Source: Paracoccaceae bacterium (GTDB taxonomy: Bacteria; Pseudomonadota; Alphaproteobacteria; Rhodobacterales; Rhodobacteraceae). Taken from it: a stretch of 41,135 nt of DNA. Positions 1 to 8,831 of this stretch are shown here, one piece after another. The translations under genes were made by a program, and so were the position numbers. The notes below the pieces were generated by a model that saw nothing but the letters and a program-made list of their open reading frames with translations, was not told where the DNA came from and ran no database searches. The DNA lies in assembly GCA_024742695.1 (NCBI GenBank), contig JANSXY010000030.1, positions 1 through 41,135 of the forward strand, written 5' to 3'. The first letter of the stretch is position 1. Every line of letters begins with the position of its first letter.

Positions 1-252
1 GCCGAAGCCGCCGCGCCGGCGCCCCGGCCACCCGCCGCCCCGCCGCCGGGCCCGCCGGAACGGCCGCGCGCCGAAACCCGCGACCTGCACGGGCGCATCC
101 TGGACCGCCTGGGCCCCTCGCCCACCGCCGAGGATCAGCTGATCCGCGATCTTCGGCTGCCCGCCGCGACGGTTTCCGCCGGGCTGGTGGAACTGGAACT
201 CGACGGCAGGGTCACCCGCCAGCCGGGCGGGCTGTTGGCACGGTCGGACTGA
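1..252 (+). CDS. dprA: DNA processing protein DprA, C-terminal end (5' truncated)
   Basis: The frame is open from the first base and stops at a TGA at 250-252, leaving 83 residues. A proline/alanine-rich linker is followed by a small winged-helix-like domain (DLHGRILDRLGPSPT, then DQLIRDLRLPAATVSAGLVEL and DGRVTRQPGGLL), which matches the C-terminal DprA domain. DprA (Smf) loads RecA on incoming single-stranded DNA during transformation. The Rossmann-type core lies outside the window. The position directly upstream of topA on the same strand is the usual alphaproteobacterial order and supports the call. Only the tail is visible, so this rests on the domain pattern and context. Confidence 0.8.
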   Translation, partial: AEAAAPAPRPPAAPPPGPPERPRAETRDLHGRILDRLGPSPTAEDQLIRDLRLPAATVSAGLVELELDGRVTRQPGGLLARSD

Positions 253-386
253 CCTGCCGGCAGGGCTGCGACGCCGCGGCGCGGCATCGTGGCAAACGCC
301 CCGCATTGACAGCCCCCCATCATGCGGCCCATGGTCCCCGCCCATCCCGCGGCCCTCGATCCATGCCGCACGAACCAGAGGATTCC

Positions 387-2972
387 ATGGCCGTCGTCGT
401 TGTCGAATCGCCTGCCAAGGCCAAGACGATCAACAAGTATCTCGGGCCGGGCTACACCGTGCTCGCGTCTTACGGTCATGTTCGCGACCTGCCGCCGAAG
501 GATGGATCGGTCGACCCCGATCACGGATTCGCGATGACATGGGAGGTCGCGTCGGACAGCAAGAAGCATGTCCGCGCCATCGCCGAGGCACTGAAGGACG
601 ACGACACGCTGATCCTCGCCACCGACCCGGACCGCGAGGGCGAGGCGATTTCCTGGCACCTGCAGGAGGCGCTGGCCCCGACGCTGAAGAAGGGCAAGGC
701 GGTCCGCCGCGTGACCTTCAACGCGATCACCAAGGCCGCGGTGACCGAGGCGATGGAACGACCCCGCGAGGTCGACATGGAACTGGTGGAGGCCTACCTG
801 GCCCGCCGCGCGCTGGACTACCTCGTGGGATTCTCGCTGTCGCCGGTGCTGTGGCGCAAGCTGCCCGGCGCGAAATCGGCGGGCCGGGTGCAATCGGTCT
901 GCCTGCGGCTGATCGTCGAGCGCGAGATGGAGATCGAGGCGTTCCGGGCGCGGGAATACTGGACGGTCTCGGCCCGGCTGGTCACCCCGCGAGGCCAGGA
1001 ATTCGACGCGCGGCTCGTCAGCCTGTCCGGCCGGAAGCTCGACAAGTTCGACCTGGCCAACGAAACCGCGGCGGAACTGGCGGTGCAGGCGGTGACCTCG
1101 CGGGCGCTGTCGGTGATGGCGGTGGAGGCGAAGCCCGCCGCCCGCAATCCCGCCCCGCCGTTCATGACCTCGACCCTGCAGCAGGAAGCCAGCCGCAAGT
1201 TCGGCATGGGCGCGCGGCAGACGATGAGCGCGGCGCAGCGGCTCTACGAGGCCGGGCTGATCACCTACATGCGGACCGACGGGATCGACATGGCGCCCGA
1301 GGCGGTGATGGCCGCCCGCGACGCGGTGAAGGATTTCTTCGGCGCGGACTACGTGCCGAAGAGCCCGAGGATGTACAAGAACAAGGCCAAGAACGCGCAG
1401 GAGGCGCACGAGTGCATCCGCCCGACGGACATGCACGCCCGCCCCGAGAAGCTGCGGATCGCGGATGCCGACCAGCGCAGGCTTTACGACCTGATCTGGA
1501 AGCGCACCATCGCCAGCCAGATGGAGGCCGCGCGGCTGGAACGCACCACGGTCGACATCGCCTCGGCCGATGGCGAGGTGGGGCTGCGCGCCACCGGGCA
1601 GGTGGTGCTGTTCGACGGGTTCCTCAAGGTCTACGAGGAAGGCCGCGACGATGCCGAGGACGAGGATGGCGCGCGTCTGCCGCAGCTGATGCAGGGCGAA
1701 CCGGTCGAGAAGCGCGGGGTCACGCCCGACCAGCATTTCACCCAGCCGCCGCCGCGCTATACCGAGGCGACGCTGGTCAAGAAGATGGAAGAGCTGGGGA
1801 TCGGGCGGCCCTCGACCTACGCGTCGATCGTCACCACGATCCAGGATCGCGAATACGTCCGCAAGGAACAGGGCCGGCTGATTCCCGAGGACAAGGGCCG
1901 GCTTGTCACCGCTTTCCTCGCGAATTTCTTCCGCCGCTACGTGGAGTACGATTTCACCGCGCTGCTGGAAAGCGAGCTTGACGACATCTCGGCCGGCAGC
2001 CGCGACTACAAGGAGGTGCTGGCCCGGTTCTGGCGCGATTTCTCCGCCGCGCTGGCCGAAACGTCCGAGCTGCGGATCGGCGAGGTGCTGGGCAAGATCG
2101 ACGATTTCCTCGCTCCGCACCTCTATCCGCCGCGGCCCGACGGCAGCGATCCGCGCGTCTGCCCGGTCTGCGGCGAGGGCCGGCTGCACCTGAAGACCGC
2201 GCGCTCCGGCGGGGCCTTCATCGGCTGCGGCAACTATCCCGAATGCCGCTACACCCGCCCGATCTCCAGCCCGAACGGCGAGGAGGAGGGCGATATCGGA
2301 CCCGACGGCAAGCTGCTGGGCCATGACGAGGCCGGGCTGCCGATCACCCTGCGCACCGGTCGCTTCGGCCCCTACGTGCAACGCGGCGAGGCGACCGAGG
2401 AGCAGCCCAAGCCGCCGCGGGCCAGCCTGCCCAAGGGCTGGGCGCCCGACACGATCGACCTTGACCGCGCGCAGCAACTGCTGGACCTGCCGCGCGCCAT
2501 CGGCCCGCATCCCGATGACGGCGAGCCGGTGGAGGCCGGGATCGGCCGCTACGGGCCCTACGTCCGCCACGGGCGGATCTATGCCAACCTGCCCGAGGTC
2601 GAGGAGGTGTTCACCGTCGGCATGAACCGCGCCGTCGAGGTTCTGGCGCAGAAGGCCGCGCGCACCGGTCGCGGCCCGGCGGCACAACCGCTGAAGATCC
2701 TGGGCGAGCATCCCGAGGGCGGCGAAGTGCAGGTCATGCCCGGCCGCTACGGGCCCTATGTCAAATGGCAGAAGGTCAACGCAACGATCCCGAAGGGCAC
2801 CGAGCCCGAGGCGCTGACGATGGACGAGGCGCTGGCGCTGATCGCCGAGAAGGCCGCGAAGGGCGGCAAGGGCCGGCGCGCCGCCGGAACGAAGAAGCCC
2901 GCCGCCCGGAAGGCGCCGGCGAAGAAGAAGGCCGCGGCGAAGAAACCGGCGGCGAGGAAATCCGCCTCCTGA
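387..2972 (+). CDS. topA: DNA topoisomerase I
   Basis: Type IA topoisomerase, 861 residues, relaxing negative supercoils. The N-terminal Toprim domain begins VVVVESPAKAKTINKYLG and carries the acidic DPDREGEAI motif. The catalytic tyrosine is Y294 in LITYMRTDG. A four-cysteine zinc finger (C592, C595, C614, C620) precedes three C-terminal repeats containing GRFGPYVQ, GRYGPYVR and GRYGPYVK. The protein ends in a lysine/alanine-rich tail, typical of alphaproteobacterial TopA. I chose the ATG at 387 because AGAGG lies 5-6 bases upstream and the Toprim domain starts there; in-frame starts at 306 and 363 would only add an unconserved leader. It follows dprA by 134 bases. Confidence 0.97.
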   Translation: MAVVVVESPAKAKTINKYLGPGYTVLASYGHVRDLPPKDGSVDPDHGFAMTWEVASDSKKHVRAIAEALKDDDTLILATDPDREGEAISWHLQEALAPTLKKGKAVRRVTFNAITKAAVTEAMERPREVDMELVEAYLARRALDYLVGFSLSPVLWRKLPGAKSAGRVQSVCLRLIVEREMEIEAFRAREYWTVSARLVTPRGQEFDARLVSLSGRKLDKFDLANETAAELAVQAVTSRALSVMAVEAKPAARNPAPPFMTSTLQQEASRKFGMGARQTMSAAQRLYEAGLITYMRTDGIDMAPEAVMAARDAVKDFFGADYVPKSPRMYKNKAKNAQEAHECIRPTDMHARPEKLRIADADQRRLYDLIWKRTIASQMEAARLERTTVDIASADGEVGLRATGQVVLFDGFLKVYEEGRDDAEDEDGARLPQLMQGEPVEKRGVTPDQHFTQPPPRYTEATLVKKMEELGIGRPSTYASIVTTIQDREYVRKEQGRLIPEDKGRLVTAFLANFFRRYVEYDFTALLESELDDISAGSRDYKEVLARFWRDFSAALAETSELRIGEVLGKIDDFLAPHLYPPRPDGSDPRVCPVCGEGRLHLKTARSGGAFIGCGNYPECRYTRPISSPNGEEEGDIGPDGKLLGHDEAGLPITLRTGRFGPYVQRGEATEEQPKPPRASLPKGWAPDTIDLDRAQQLLDLPRAIGPHPDDGEPVEAGIGRYGPYVRHGRIYANLPEVEEVFTVGMNRAVEVLAQKAARTGRGPAAQPLKILGEHPEGGEVQVMPGRYGPYVKWQKVNATIPKGTEPEALTMDEALALIAEKAAKGGKGRRAAGTKKPAARKAPAKKKAAAKKPAARKSAS

Positions 2973-3080
2973 CCTGCCGCGCCCGTGGGCCGGACGGGCC
3001 GGCGGCGCCGCGGCGCGGCGATTGACTCGCCCGCGACGAGCGGCGACAAACCGGCGCAACGGTTCGTGAGGGAGAGGTCC

Positions 3081-3785
3081 ATGAAAAAGGTCTACGGGTC
3101 GGCGGCGGAGGCCCTTGACGGTCTGCTGTTCGACGGGATGACGATCGCCGCCGGGGGCTTCGGCCTGTGCGGCATTCCCGAACTGCTGATCGCGGCGATC
3201 CGCGAGGCGGGGACGAAGGACATCACGGTGGCCTCGAACAACGCCGGCGTCGACGGCTTCGGCCTGGGAATCCTGCTGGAAAGCCGGCAGATCCGGAAGA
3301 TGATCTCGTCCTACGTGGGCGAGAACGCGGAATTCATGCGCCAGTACCTTTCGGGCGAGCTGGAGCTGGAATTCAACCCGCAGGGCACGCTGGCAGAGCG
3401 GATGCGCGCCGGCGGCGCCGGCATCCCCGGTTTCTACACCAGGACCGGGGTGGGCACCGTCATCGCCGAGGGCAAGGAGCACAAGGAGTTCGACGGCGCG
3501 ACCTACATCCTCGAACGCGGGATCGTCGCGGACCTGTCGATCGTCAAGGCATGGAAGGCCGACGAGACCGGCAACGCGGTGTTCCGCAAGACCTCGCGCA
3601 ACTTCAACCCGCCGGCGGCGACCTGCGGCAAGGTCTGCGTCATGGAGGTCGAGGAGATCGTGCCCACCGGCAGCCTCGATCCCGACCATATCCACCTGCC
3701 CGGCATCTACGTGCACCGCCTGATCCAGGGGAGCCACGAGAAGCGGATCGAGAATCGTACCACCCGCAAGCGCGAGGAGGCCTGA
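3081..3785 (+). CDS. scoA: 3-oxoacid CoA-transferase, subunit A
   Basis: This 234-residue protein has the alpha-subunit fold of succinyl-CoA:3-ketoacid (acetoacetate) CoA-transferases. The N-terminal glycine-rich segment [19 protein letters not shown] is the family's CoA-binding signature, and [14 protein letters not shown] follows in mid-protein. The enzyme moves CoA from succinyl-CoA to acetoacetate or a similar 3-oxoacid, feeding ketone-body or 3-oxoadipate breakdown; the exact substrate cannot be read from sequence. The ATG at 3081 has GGGAGAGG just upstream. A TTGACT at 3022-3027 with GACAAA 17 bases on might be a weak promoter. Subunit B follows after 3 bases, so the two are surely co-translated. 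Confidence 0.92.
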   Translation: MKKVYGSAAEALDGLLFDGMTIAAGGFGLCGIPELLIAAIREAGTKDITVASNNAGVDGFGLGILLESRQIRKMISSYVGENAEFMRQYLSGELELEFNPQGTLAERMRAGGAGIPGFYTRTGVGTVIAEGKEHKEFDGATYILERGIVADLSIVKAWKADETGNAVFRKTSRNFNPPAATCGKVCVMEVEEIVPTGSLDPDHIHLPGIYVHRLIQGSHEKRIENRTTRKREEA

Positions 3786-3788
3786 CAG

Positions 3789-4418
3789 ATGGCGTGGGAT
3801 CGCAACCAGATGGCCGCCCGCGCGGCGAAGGAACTGCGCGACGGCATGTACGTGAACCTTGGCATCGGCATCCCGACGCTGGTGTCGAACTACATCCCCG
3901 CGGGCGTCAGCGTGACGCTGCAGTCGGAAAACGGCATGCTGGGCATGGGTCCGTTCCCCTACGAGGGCGAGGAAGACCCAGACCTGATCAACGCCGGCAA
4001 GCAGACGATCACGGAACTGCCCCACACCGCCTATTTCGACAGCGCGCAGTCCTTCGCGATGATCCGCGGCGGCAAGATCGCGATGGCGATCCTCGGCGCG
4101 ATGGAGGTGTCGGAGACCGGCGACCTCGCGAACTGGATGATCCCCGGCAAGCTGGTGAAGGGCATGGGCGGCGCGATGGACCTCGTCGCCGGCGTCGGCC
4201 GGGTCGTGGTGGTGATGGACCACACCAACAAGCATGGCGAATCGAAGGTGCTGCACGCCTGCACCCTGCCGCTGACCGGGCAGGGCGTTGTCGACCGGAT
4301 CATCACCAATCTCGGCGTCCTGGACGTGGCGCCCGGCGGGCTCAAGATCGTCGAACTGGCCGAGGGCGTGACCGAGGCAGAGATGCGCGCCGCGACCGAG
4401 GCGACGATCGTCGACTGA
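3789..4418 (+). CDS. scoB: 3-oxoacid CoA-transferase, subunit B
   Basis: This 209-residue beta subunit partners the upstream gene. It contains [14 protein letters not shown] near the N-terminus and the SENGMLG motif, whose glutamate carries the covalent CoA thioester in this family. It also has the conserved [15 protein letters not shown] and the late TNLGVLDV segment. Length and motifs are normal for the family, with nothing truncated. The start lies 3 bases after the scoA stop. A strong hairpin 9 bases after the stop (4427-4452) closes the two-gene operon. Confidence 0.93.
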   Translation: MAWDRNQMAARAAKELRDGMYVNLGIGIPTLVSNYIPAGVSVTLQSENGMLGMGPFPYEGEEDPDLINAGKQTITELPHTAYFDSAQSFAMIRGGKIAMAILGAMEVSETGDLANWMIPGKLVKGMGGAMDLVAGVGRVVVVMDHTNKHGESKVLHACTLPLTGQGVVDRIITNLGVLDVAPGGLKIVELAEGVTEAEMRAATEATIVD

Positions 4419-4426
4419 GGCGAAAG

Positions 4427-4452
4427 GGCCGCGGCGGATTGTCGCCGCGGCC
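4427..4452 (+). terminator. Hairpin terminator after the CoA-transferase operon
   Basis: A perfect 10-bp stem, GGCCGCGGCG (4427-4436) against CGCCGCGGCC (4443-4452), encloses a 6-base loop. No strong T-run follows, as is common in high-GC genomes. It lies between the scoB stop and the next gene, so it should end scoAB transcription. Confidence 0.65.
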
Positions 4453-4499
4453 GAAACAGCGCCATGATGATGCCGCAATCCGTCGCTAGATCGGGGCCA

Positions 4500-5519
4500 A
4501 TGACGCTGCCGACGCCACATAGCCCGTTCCCCGATGCGACCGACCGGCGACGCCGCGACCGGGCACGCGACCGCATGATCGTCGCCGCCATTGCGGTTCT
4601 GTTCCTCGCCGGTTTCGTCGGGTTGGCGACCGCGACCGGATGGGAGGAAACGCTGGCCGATCTTGCCCGTCTGGGCTGGGGGGAGGTGGCGATCCTGCTT
4701 GCGCTTTCGGGGGTGAACTACCTTGCGCGCGCGGTGCGCTGGCACCTCATGGCGCGGCGTCTGGGGCTGCCGGTCACGCCGGGGCAAAGCCTTCGGCATT
4801 TCCTTGGCGGTTTCGCGATGAGCGTGACGCCCGGCCGGGTCGGCGAACTGGTGCGGATGCGCTGGATCCGGCGCGAGACCGGCTGGCCGGTGGAACGCAG
4901 CGCGCCACTGGTGCTGGTCGATCGCGCCGCCGATCTTGCGGCGATGGCGCTGATCCTTGCGGCCGCGCTGGCGCTGTCCACCGGCGCGCCGGCGGGGGCG
5001 GCGGCGGTCGTGGCCCTAGCGCTGGCCGCGGCCTGGGCGGCCACGAACCCCGGCTTCGCCGGCCGCGCGGTGGAGGTGCTGTGGCGAATGGTGCGGCGCT
5101 GGCCGCGGCTCTTCGCCCGCGCCCGCGGCGCGGCGCGGTCGCTGGGGCGGTTCCGGTCCGGCCCGATACTGGGCGCGGCCTTCGGGCTTGGCATCCTGGG
5201 CTGGATGGCCGAGGCCTGGGCCTTTCACCTGCTGCTGGAGTGGATGGGCGTTGGCATCGGCTTCTGGCCCGCGGCGGCGATCTTCGTGTTCGCGACGCTG
5301 GCCGGCGGCCTGACCGGGGCGCCCGGCGGCGTCGGCGGGGCTGAGGCGGCGATGTTCGCGCTGCTGGTGGCCGCCGGGGTGCCGGCCGGCCCGGCGCTGG
5401 CCGCGACGGCGGTGATCCGGCTGACGACGCTGTGGTTCGCGATCGGGATCGGCATCGTCGTCTTTCCGGTGGCGGAACGCTGTGCGAAACGGGGGGATCA
5501 TGCGCTGGAAAACCGCTGA
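4500..5519 (+). CDS. Flippase-like membrane protein (lysylphosphatidylglycerol synthase TM domain family)
   Basis: An approximately 339-residue multi-pass membrane protein. After a charged N-terminus ([11 protein letters not shown]) comes a first membrane helix, then the family-type region NYLARAVRWHLMARRLG, FAMSVTPGRVGELVRMRWI and a late GGLTGAPGGVGGAEAAM segment. This pattern matches the LPG_synthase_TM / UPF0104 family, whose members flip or handle charged lipids. It lacks the C-terminal aminoacyl-transferase domain of MprF, so it is not a lysyl-PG synthase. The start is uncertain: ATGs at 4464 and 4500 are both possible, and I prefer 4500 because GGGG precedes it. Its end overlaps the DprE1-like gene by 20 bases, so it may act on the lipid product of the next two genes (inference). 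Confidence 0.75.
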   Translation: MTLPTPHSPFPDATDRRRRDRARDRMIVAAIAVLFLAGFVGLATATGWEETLADLARLGWGEVAILLALSGVNYLARAVRWHLMARRLGLPVTPGQSLRHFLGGFAMSVTPGRVGELVRMRWIRRETGWPVERSAPLVLVDRAADLAAMALILAAALALSTGAPAGAAAVVALALAAAWAATNPGFAGRAVEVLWRMVRRWPRLFARARGAARSLGRFRSGPILGAAFGLGILGWMAEAWAFHLLLEWMGVGIGFWPAAAIFVFATLAGGLTGAPGGVGGAEAAMFALLVAAGVPAGPALAATAVIRLTTLWFAIGIGIVVFPVAERCAKRGDHALENR

Positions 5520-6807
5520 CATCGCCGGCTGGGGCCGGGCGATCCGCGCCCGGACCGAGCTTGCCCGCCCCGAACGGCGCCGCGACCTGGCCGCGCTGGC
5601 CCTCGACGGTCCGGCGATCGGCATGCGCCGCAGCTACGGCGACGCGCCGCTCAACGGCGGTGGCCGCGCGGTGGACATGACAAGGCTGGACCGGATGCTG
5701 TCCTTCGACGCCGAGGCCGGGCTTCTCGAGGTCGAGGCCGGCGCCCGGATCGGCGAGATCGCCGCGGCGATGGCGCCGCGCGGCTGGCTGCCCGCGGTGA
5801 TGCCCGGTACCGGCTTCGCCACCGTCGGCGGCTGCATCGGGATGGATGTGCACGGCAAGAACCACCACGGCGCGGGCAGTTTCGGCCAGCACGTCGCGGC
5901 GTTCGACCTGGCAACGCCGGACGGGCCGCGACGGATCACCCCCGAGGACGCGCCGGACCTGTTCCGCGCCACGATGGGCGGCCTGGGCCAGACCGGGATC
6001 GTCGCCACCGCGACGCTGCGCCTGAAACCCGCGCCCAGCGACGTGATCATGGTGACCGAGCGGCGGGTGGAGGATTTCGACGAACACCTCGCGACGCTGG
6101 ATGCCGCCGAGGCGACCTACGTGGTGGGCTGGATCGACGCCACCGCGCGCGGTCGCGCGCTGGGCCGCGGCATCGTCGAGGAGGGCGAAACCGGCCGCGG
6201 CCTTGTCCCCGCGCGCGGCAAGGCGCGCCGGGTGCCGGTGGACGCGCCGGGCTTCGCGCTGTCCGCCCCGGTGGTGCGGGTCTTCAACGAGATGTATTTC
6301 CGCCGGGTGCCGGCCTCCGGCCGCACGCTGGTCAAGCCGATCGGCGATTTCTTCTTCCCGCTCGACCGCATCCATGACTGGAACCGGCTGTACGGCAAGC
6401 GCGGGTTCCACCAGTTCCAATGCGTTCTGCCCCCCGACCGGGGGGACGAGTTGCGTGCGATCGTCGAGGCGGTGGCGACCTCGGGCCTCGCCTCGCCGCT
6501 GGCGGTTCTGAAACGGATGGGGCCGGGGCGCGCCGGGCACCTGAGCTTCCCGGCGGAGGGCTGGACGCTGGCGGTGGATTTCCCGAACCGCACCGCCGCC
6601 GCGCCGCTGATCCGGCGGCTGATCGGCAAGACGGTGGAGGCCGGCGGGCGGGTCTATTTCGCCAAGGACAGCCTGGCGGAGGCCGGCCAGATCGCCGCGA
6701 TGTATCCCGAACTGGACGACTGGCGGCGCATCGTGGCGGCGGCCGATCCCGACCGGCGGCTTGTCACCGACCTGGTGCGCCGGCTTGACCTGAGGGGGGC
6801 GGCATGA
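5500..6807 (+). CDS. DprE1-like FAD-dependent polyprenylphosphoryl-ribose oxidase
   Basis: A 435-residue VAO/PCMH-type flavoprotein. The FAD-binding part shows RRSYGDAPLNGGG, MPGTGFATVGG and HGKNHHGAGSFG, the signature of decaprenylphosphoryl-beta-D-ribose 2'-oxidase (DprE1). H118 aligns with H132 of the Mycobacterium tuberculosis enzyme and K389 in YFAKDS with K418. The residue 31 positions before that lysine, C387 in M. tuberculosis and the target of benzothiazinones, is alanine here (A358). DprE1 oxidises polyprenyl-phosphate ribose to the 2-keto form, which DprE2 then reduces to arabinose. ATG at 5500 has GGGGGG just upstream; a GTG at 5482 is the alternative. The gene overlaps both neighbours, so it is tightly coupled. 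The UbiA-type phosphoribosyl transferase that would supply substrate is not in this window. Confidence 0.8.
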   Translation: MRWKTADIAGWGRAIRARTELARPERRRDLAALALDGPAIGMRRSYGDAPLNGGGRAVDMTRLDRMLSFDAEAGLLEVEAGARIGEIAAAMAPRGWLPAVMPGTGFATVGGCIGMDVHGKNHHGAGSFGQHVAAFDLATPDGPRRITPEDAPDLFRATMGGLGQTGIVATATLRLKPAPSDVIMVTERRVEDFDEHLATLDAAEATYVVGWIDATARGRALGRGIVEEGETGRGLVPARGKARRVPVDAPGFALSAPVVRVFNEMYFRRVPASGRTLVKPIGDFFFPLDRIHDWNRLYGKRGFHQFQCVLPPDRGDELRAIVEAVATSGLASPLAVLKRMGPGRAGHLSFPAEGWTLAVDFPNRTAAAPLIRRLIGKTVEAGGRVYFAKDSLAEAGQIAAMYPELDDWRRIVAAADPDRRLVTDLVRRLDLRGAA

Positions 6808-7541
6808 GCGCGACCTGGATCATCCTCGGCGGGTCTTCGGCGATGGCGCGGGCCTTCGCGCGGGCGCTGGCGGCGCGGGGCGATGCGGTGCTGCTGGCCG
6901 GGCGCGACCTGGATGATCTGGCCGCCACCGCCGCCGATTGCCGGCTGCGCGGCGCGCCGATGGCCGAGGCGGTGGCGTTCGATGCCCGCGACCCGGCCGG
7001 TTTCGCGCCGATCCTCGATCGGCTGGCGGAGACAGAGGGCGAGATTTCCGCCGCCGTCTTCACCGGGTCGATGCCGCCGCAGGTGGAGATCGACGCCGAT
7101 CCGGGCCTGATCGACGGCGTGGTGGCCGACAGTTTCACCGGCCCGGCGCGGTTCCTGCAGGCGCTGGCGCCGCTGATCGAGGCGCGCGGCCGCGGCGCGA
7201 TCGTCGGGCTTGGCTCTGTCGCCGGCGACCGGGGGCGGCTGGGCAACTATGTCTACGGCGCCGCCAAGGCCGGGTTTCACACCTATCTTTCGGGGCTGCG
7301 CAACCGGCTGGGCCGGTCGGGCGCGCATGTCGTCACCGTCAAGCCCGGTTTCGTCGACACCGCGATGACCTGGGGCCTGCCGGGGATGTTCCTCGTCGCC
7401 GCGCCCGACGCGGTGGCGCAGGACATCCTGCGCGCCGTCCGGCGCCGGCGCAACGTGATCTACACCCCCGGCTTCTGGCTGCTGATCATGCTGATCATCC
7501 GGCATGTGCCGGAACCGATCTTCAAGAAGATGAAAATCTAG
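6804..7541 (+). CDS. DprE2-like short-chain dehydrogenase/reductase
   Basis: A 245-residue SDR enzyme. The Rossmann motif is IILGGSSAMARAFARALA, and the catalytic set is S138, Y151 and K155 (YGAAK). The C-terminus is hydrophobic then basic (FWLLIMLIIRH then FKKMKI), as expected for membrane association and as seen in DprE2 proteins. The predicted role is reduction of 2-keto-polyprenyl-phosphate-erythro-pentofuranose to the arabinose form. The call depends largely on its partner: ATGA at 6804-6807 overlaps the DprE1-like stop. Taken alone it could only be called a generic SDR. Confidence 0.75.
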   Translation: MSATWIILGGSSAMARAFARALAARGDAVLLAGRDLDDLAATAADCRLRGAPMAEAVAFDARDPAGFAPILDRLAETEGEISAAVFTGSMPPQVEIDADPGLIDGVVADSFTGPARFLQALAPLIEARGRGAIVGLGSVAGDRGRLGNYVYGAAKAGFHTYLSGLRNRLGRSGAHVVTVKPGFVDTAMTWGLPGMFLVAAPDAVAQDILRAVRRRRNVIYTPGFWLLIMLIIRHVPEPIFKKMKI

Positions 7542-7568
7542 CCTTGTGGATTCTCGACATTGCCGGCC

Positions 7569-7593
7569 GCCTTTTGCTCCGAAAAGTAAAGGC
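7569..7593. terminator. Possible weak bidirectional terminator between convergent genes
   Basis: GCCTTT (7569-7574) pairs with AAAGGC (7588-7593), followed by TTTC; a smaller CTTTT/AAAAG pairing lies inside. It sits between the DprE2-like gene and the convergent lytic transglycosylase gene. The stem is short, so support is modest. Confidence 0.3.
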
Positions 7594-7628
7594 TTTCATT
7601 CAATAACCCGCAATTGGGGCTGTCGCCG

Positions 7629-8477
7629 CTAGTAGCGTCCCGCCGCGAAGACGCAGCCGTCGGACACCAGTTCCGGCGGCGTCAGGCACAGACCGCGCGC
7701 CACCCGCCAGGCGGCCAGGACCTTCGGGACATAGCCGCGCGTCTCGGCGTAGGGCGGCACCCCGCCATGGGATTTCACCGCGTTCTCGCCGGAATTGTAG
7801 GCCGCAAGCACCATCAGCGGGTCGCGGTCGAATTCCTCCATCAGCCAGTGAAGGTAGGCGACGCCGCCGCGGATGTTCTGCGCCGGATCGGTCGAATCGG
7901 CGACGGAAAAGCGCGCGGCGGTCGCCGGGATCAGCTGCATCAGCCCCACCGCTCCGGCCGGGGACACCGCGTCGGCACGGCCCGCGCTTTCCACCGAGAT
8001 GACCGAAAGCACCAGCGCCGGCGAGACCGCGGTGCCGGCGGTGACCTCGAGGATCTCGCGCCCGTGCGTGCGCGCGATCTCTTGCAAGGTCTGCAGGCGC
8101 GGGCTGCGCACCCCCTGCCCCTCCGGCGCCAAGTCAAGCGCGGCGAGCGCCGTCTCGAAGGCCCGCGCCCCGATGCCGGGCGGCACGATGGACCAGAACC
8201 AGTCGTGGCTTCCGGTCTCGACGACCGGCGGCGGCGGCTGGTCGTCGGCGGCGACGGGCGGCGGACGCGAGGCGCCGGGGAAAACCTCGGCCGCCAGCAT
8301 CCGGGCCTGCTCCTCGGGATCGATCTGCACGGTGATCCGCCGCGTCGTGGCGCCCGAAGGCGGGGCGACCTTGCGGAAGGTGAATTCCGGATAGGGCGCG
8401 CGGGCCTCTTCGGCCGGGGCCGGCCCGGCCAGCGCGGCCGCCAGGGCCGCCACGGTCACCGCCACCGCGAAACGCAC
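7629..8477 (-). CDS. Lytic transglycosylase (SLT/GEWL domain), exported
   Basis: A 282-residue periplasmic murein lytic transglycosylase. The N-terminus is a Sec signal peptide (about residues 1-24, ending APAEEA). The SLT domain fills the last ~150 residues, with the catalytic glutamate E163 in SVESAGRADAVSPAGAVGLMQ, then GVAYLHWLM and VLAAYNSGENAV. It cleaves the MurNAc-GlcNAc bond to form 1,6-anhydromuropeptides. The start is a GTG at 8477 with GGAGAGG 4-5 bases upstream; the nearby ATG is out of frame. It lies beside the Tad pilus genes, divergent from the first pilin, so it might open peptidoglycan for the pilus, but a housekeeping role is equally possible. Confidence 0.88.
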   Translation of the reverse strand: MRFAVAVTVAALAAALAGPAPAEEARAPYPEFTFRKVAPPSGATTRRITVQIDPEEQARMLAAEVFPGASRPPPVAADDQPPPPVVETGSHDWFWSIVPPGIGARAFETALAALDLAPEGQGVRSPRLQTLQEIARTHGREILEVTAGTAVSPALVLSVISVESAGRADAVSPAGAVGLMQLIPATAARFSVADSTDPAQNIRGGVAYLHWLMEEFDRDPLMVLAAYNSGENAVKSHGGVPPYAETRGYVPKVLAAWRVARGLCLTPPELVSDGCVFAAGRY

Positions 8478-8831
8478 GCTGCCTCTCCGTCATGGTCTCG
8501 GCCGGGTCGTCCCCGCCGATGCGCGCCCGTTGTCGCAGAATTCGGCGCGGGATTCCAGTTTCGCGACGTTTCGGCCCGTTCCACGCATCGCCGCCAGACA
8601 AGCCGTCGTGGGCAAGCTTGCGGCAAGCCGATCGGGGTGTCAGATTTTTCCCATATATTTCATGTCTCTATGCGGCTTCGATCTTTTTTTCGAAGGCCAC
8701 GAAATTCCCCGGAGGTGCCCAATTCGCGCCACGATTGAGGGGCCATATGTACCCATGCCGCGGCGGAAAGGCCGGACCGAAAGACCGGGTTCCGAAGCGG
8801 ATGGCGCAAGACCGAACCACTGGAGAACAAG
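8478..8831. other. Intergenic region upstream of the first pilin gene
   Basis: A 354-base divergent region between the transglycosylase and the first Flp-like pilin. It contains a conspicuous AT-rich island (about 8640-8710) in very GC-rich surroundings, including a CTTCGA/TCGAAG hairpin (8676-8681 with 8690-8695) around a T-run. No convincing gene was seen. It probably holds the pilin promoter and leader, but no clear -35/-10 pair could be assigned. Confidence 0.5.

Noticed and set aside
3022-3050. TTGACT-17-GACAAA upstream of scoA as a promoter
   Set aside because: The -10 element is poor; mentioned only as a possibility.
135-4799. A very long reverse-strand open frame covering topA and the CoA-transferase genes
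   Set aside because: It mirrors well-supported forward genes with full motif sets and its translation is arginine/histidine/aspartate-rich low-complexity sequence, typical of an antisense frame in high-GC DNA.
8676-8695. CTTCGA/TCGAAG hairpin with a T-run as a terminator
   Set aside because: It lies between two divergent genes, with no transcript expected to end there, and the T-run is in the loop rather than after the stem.
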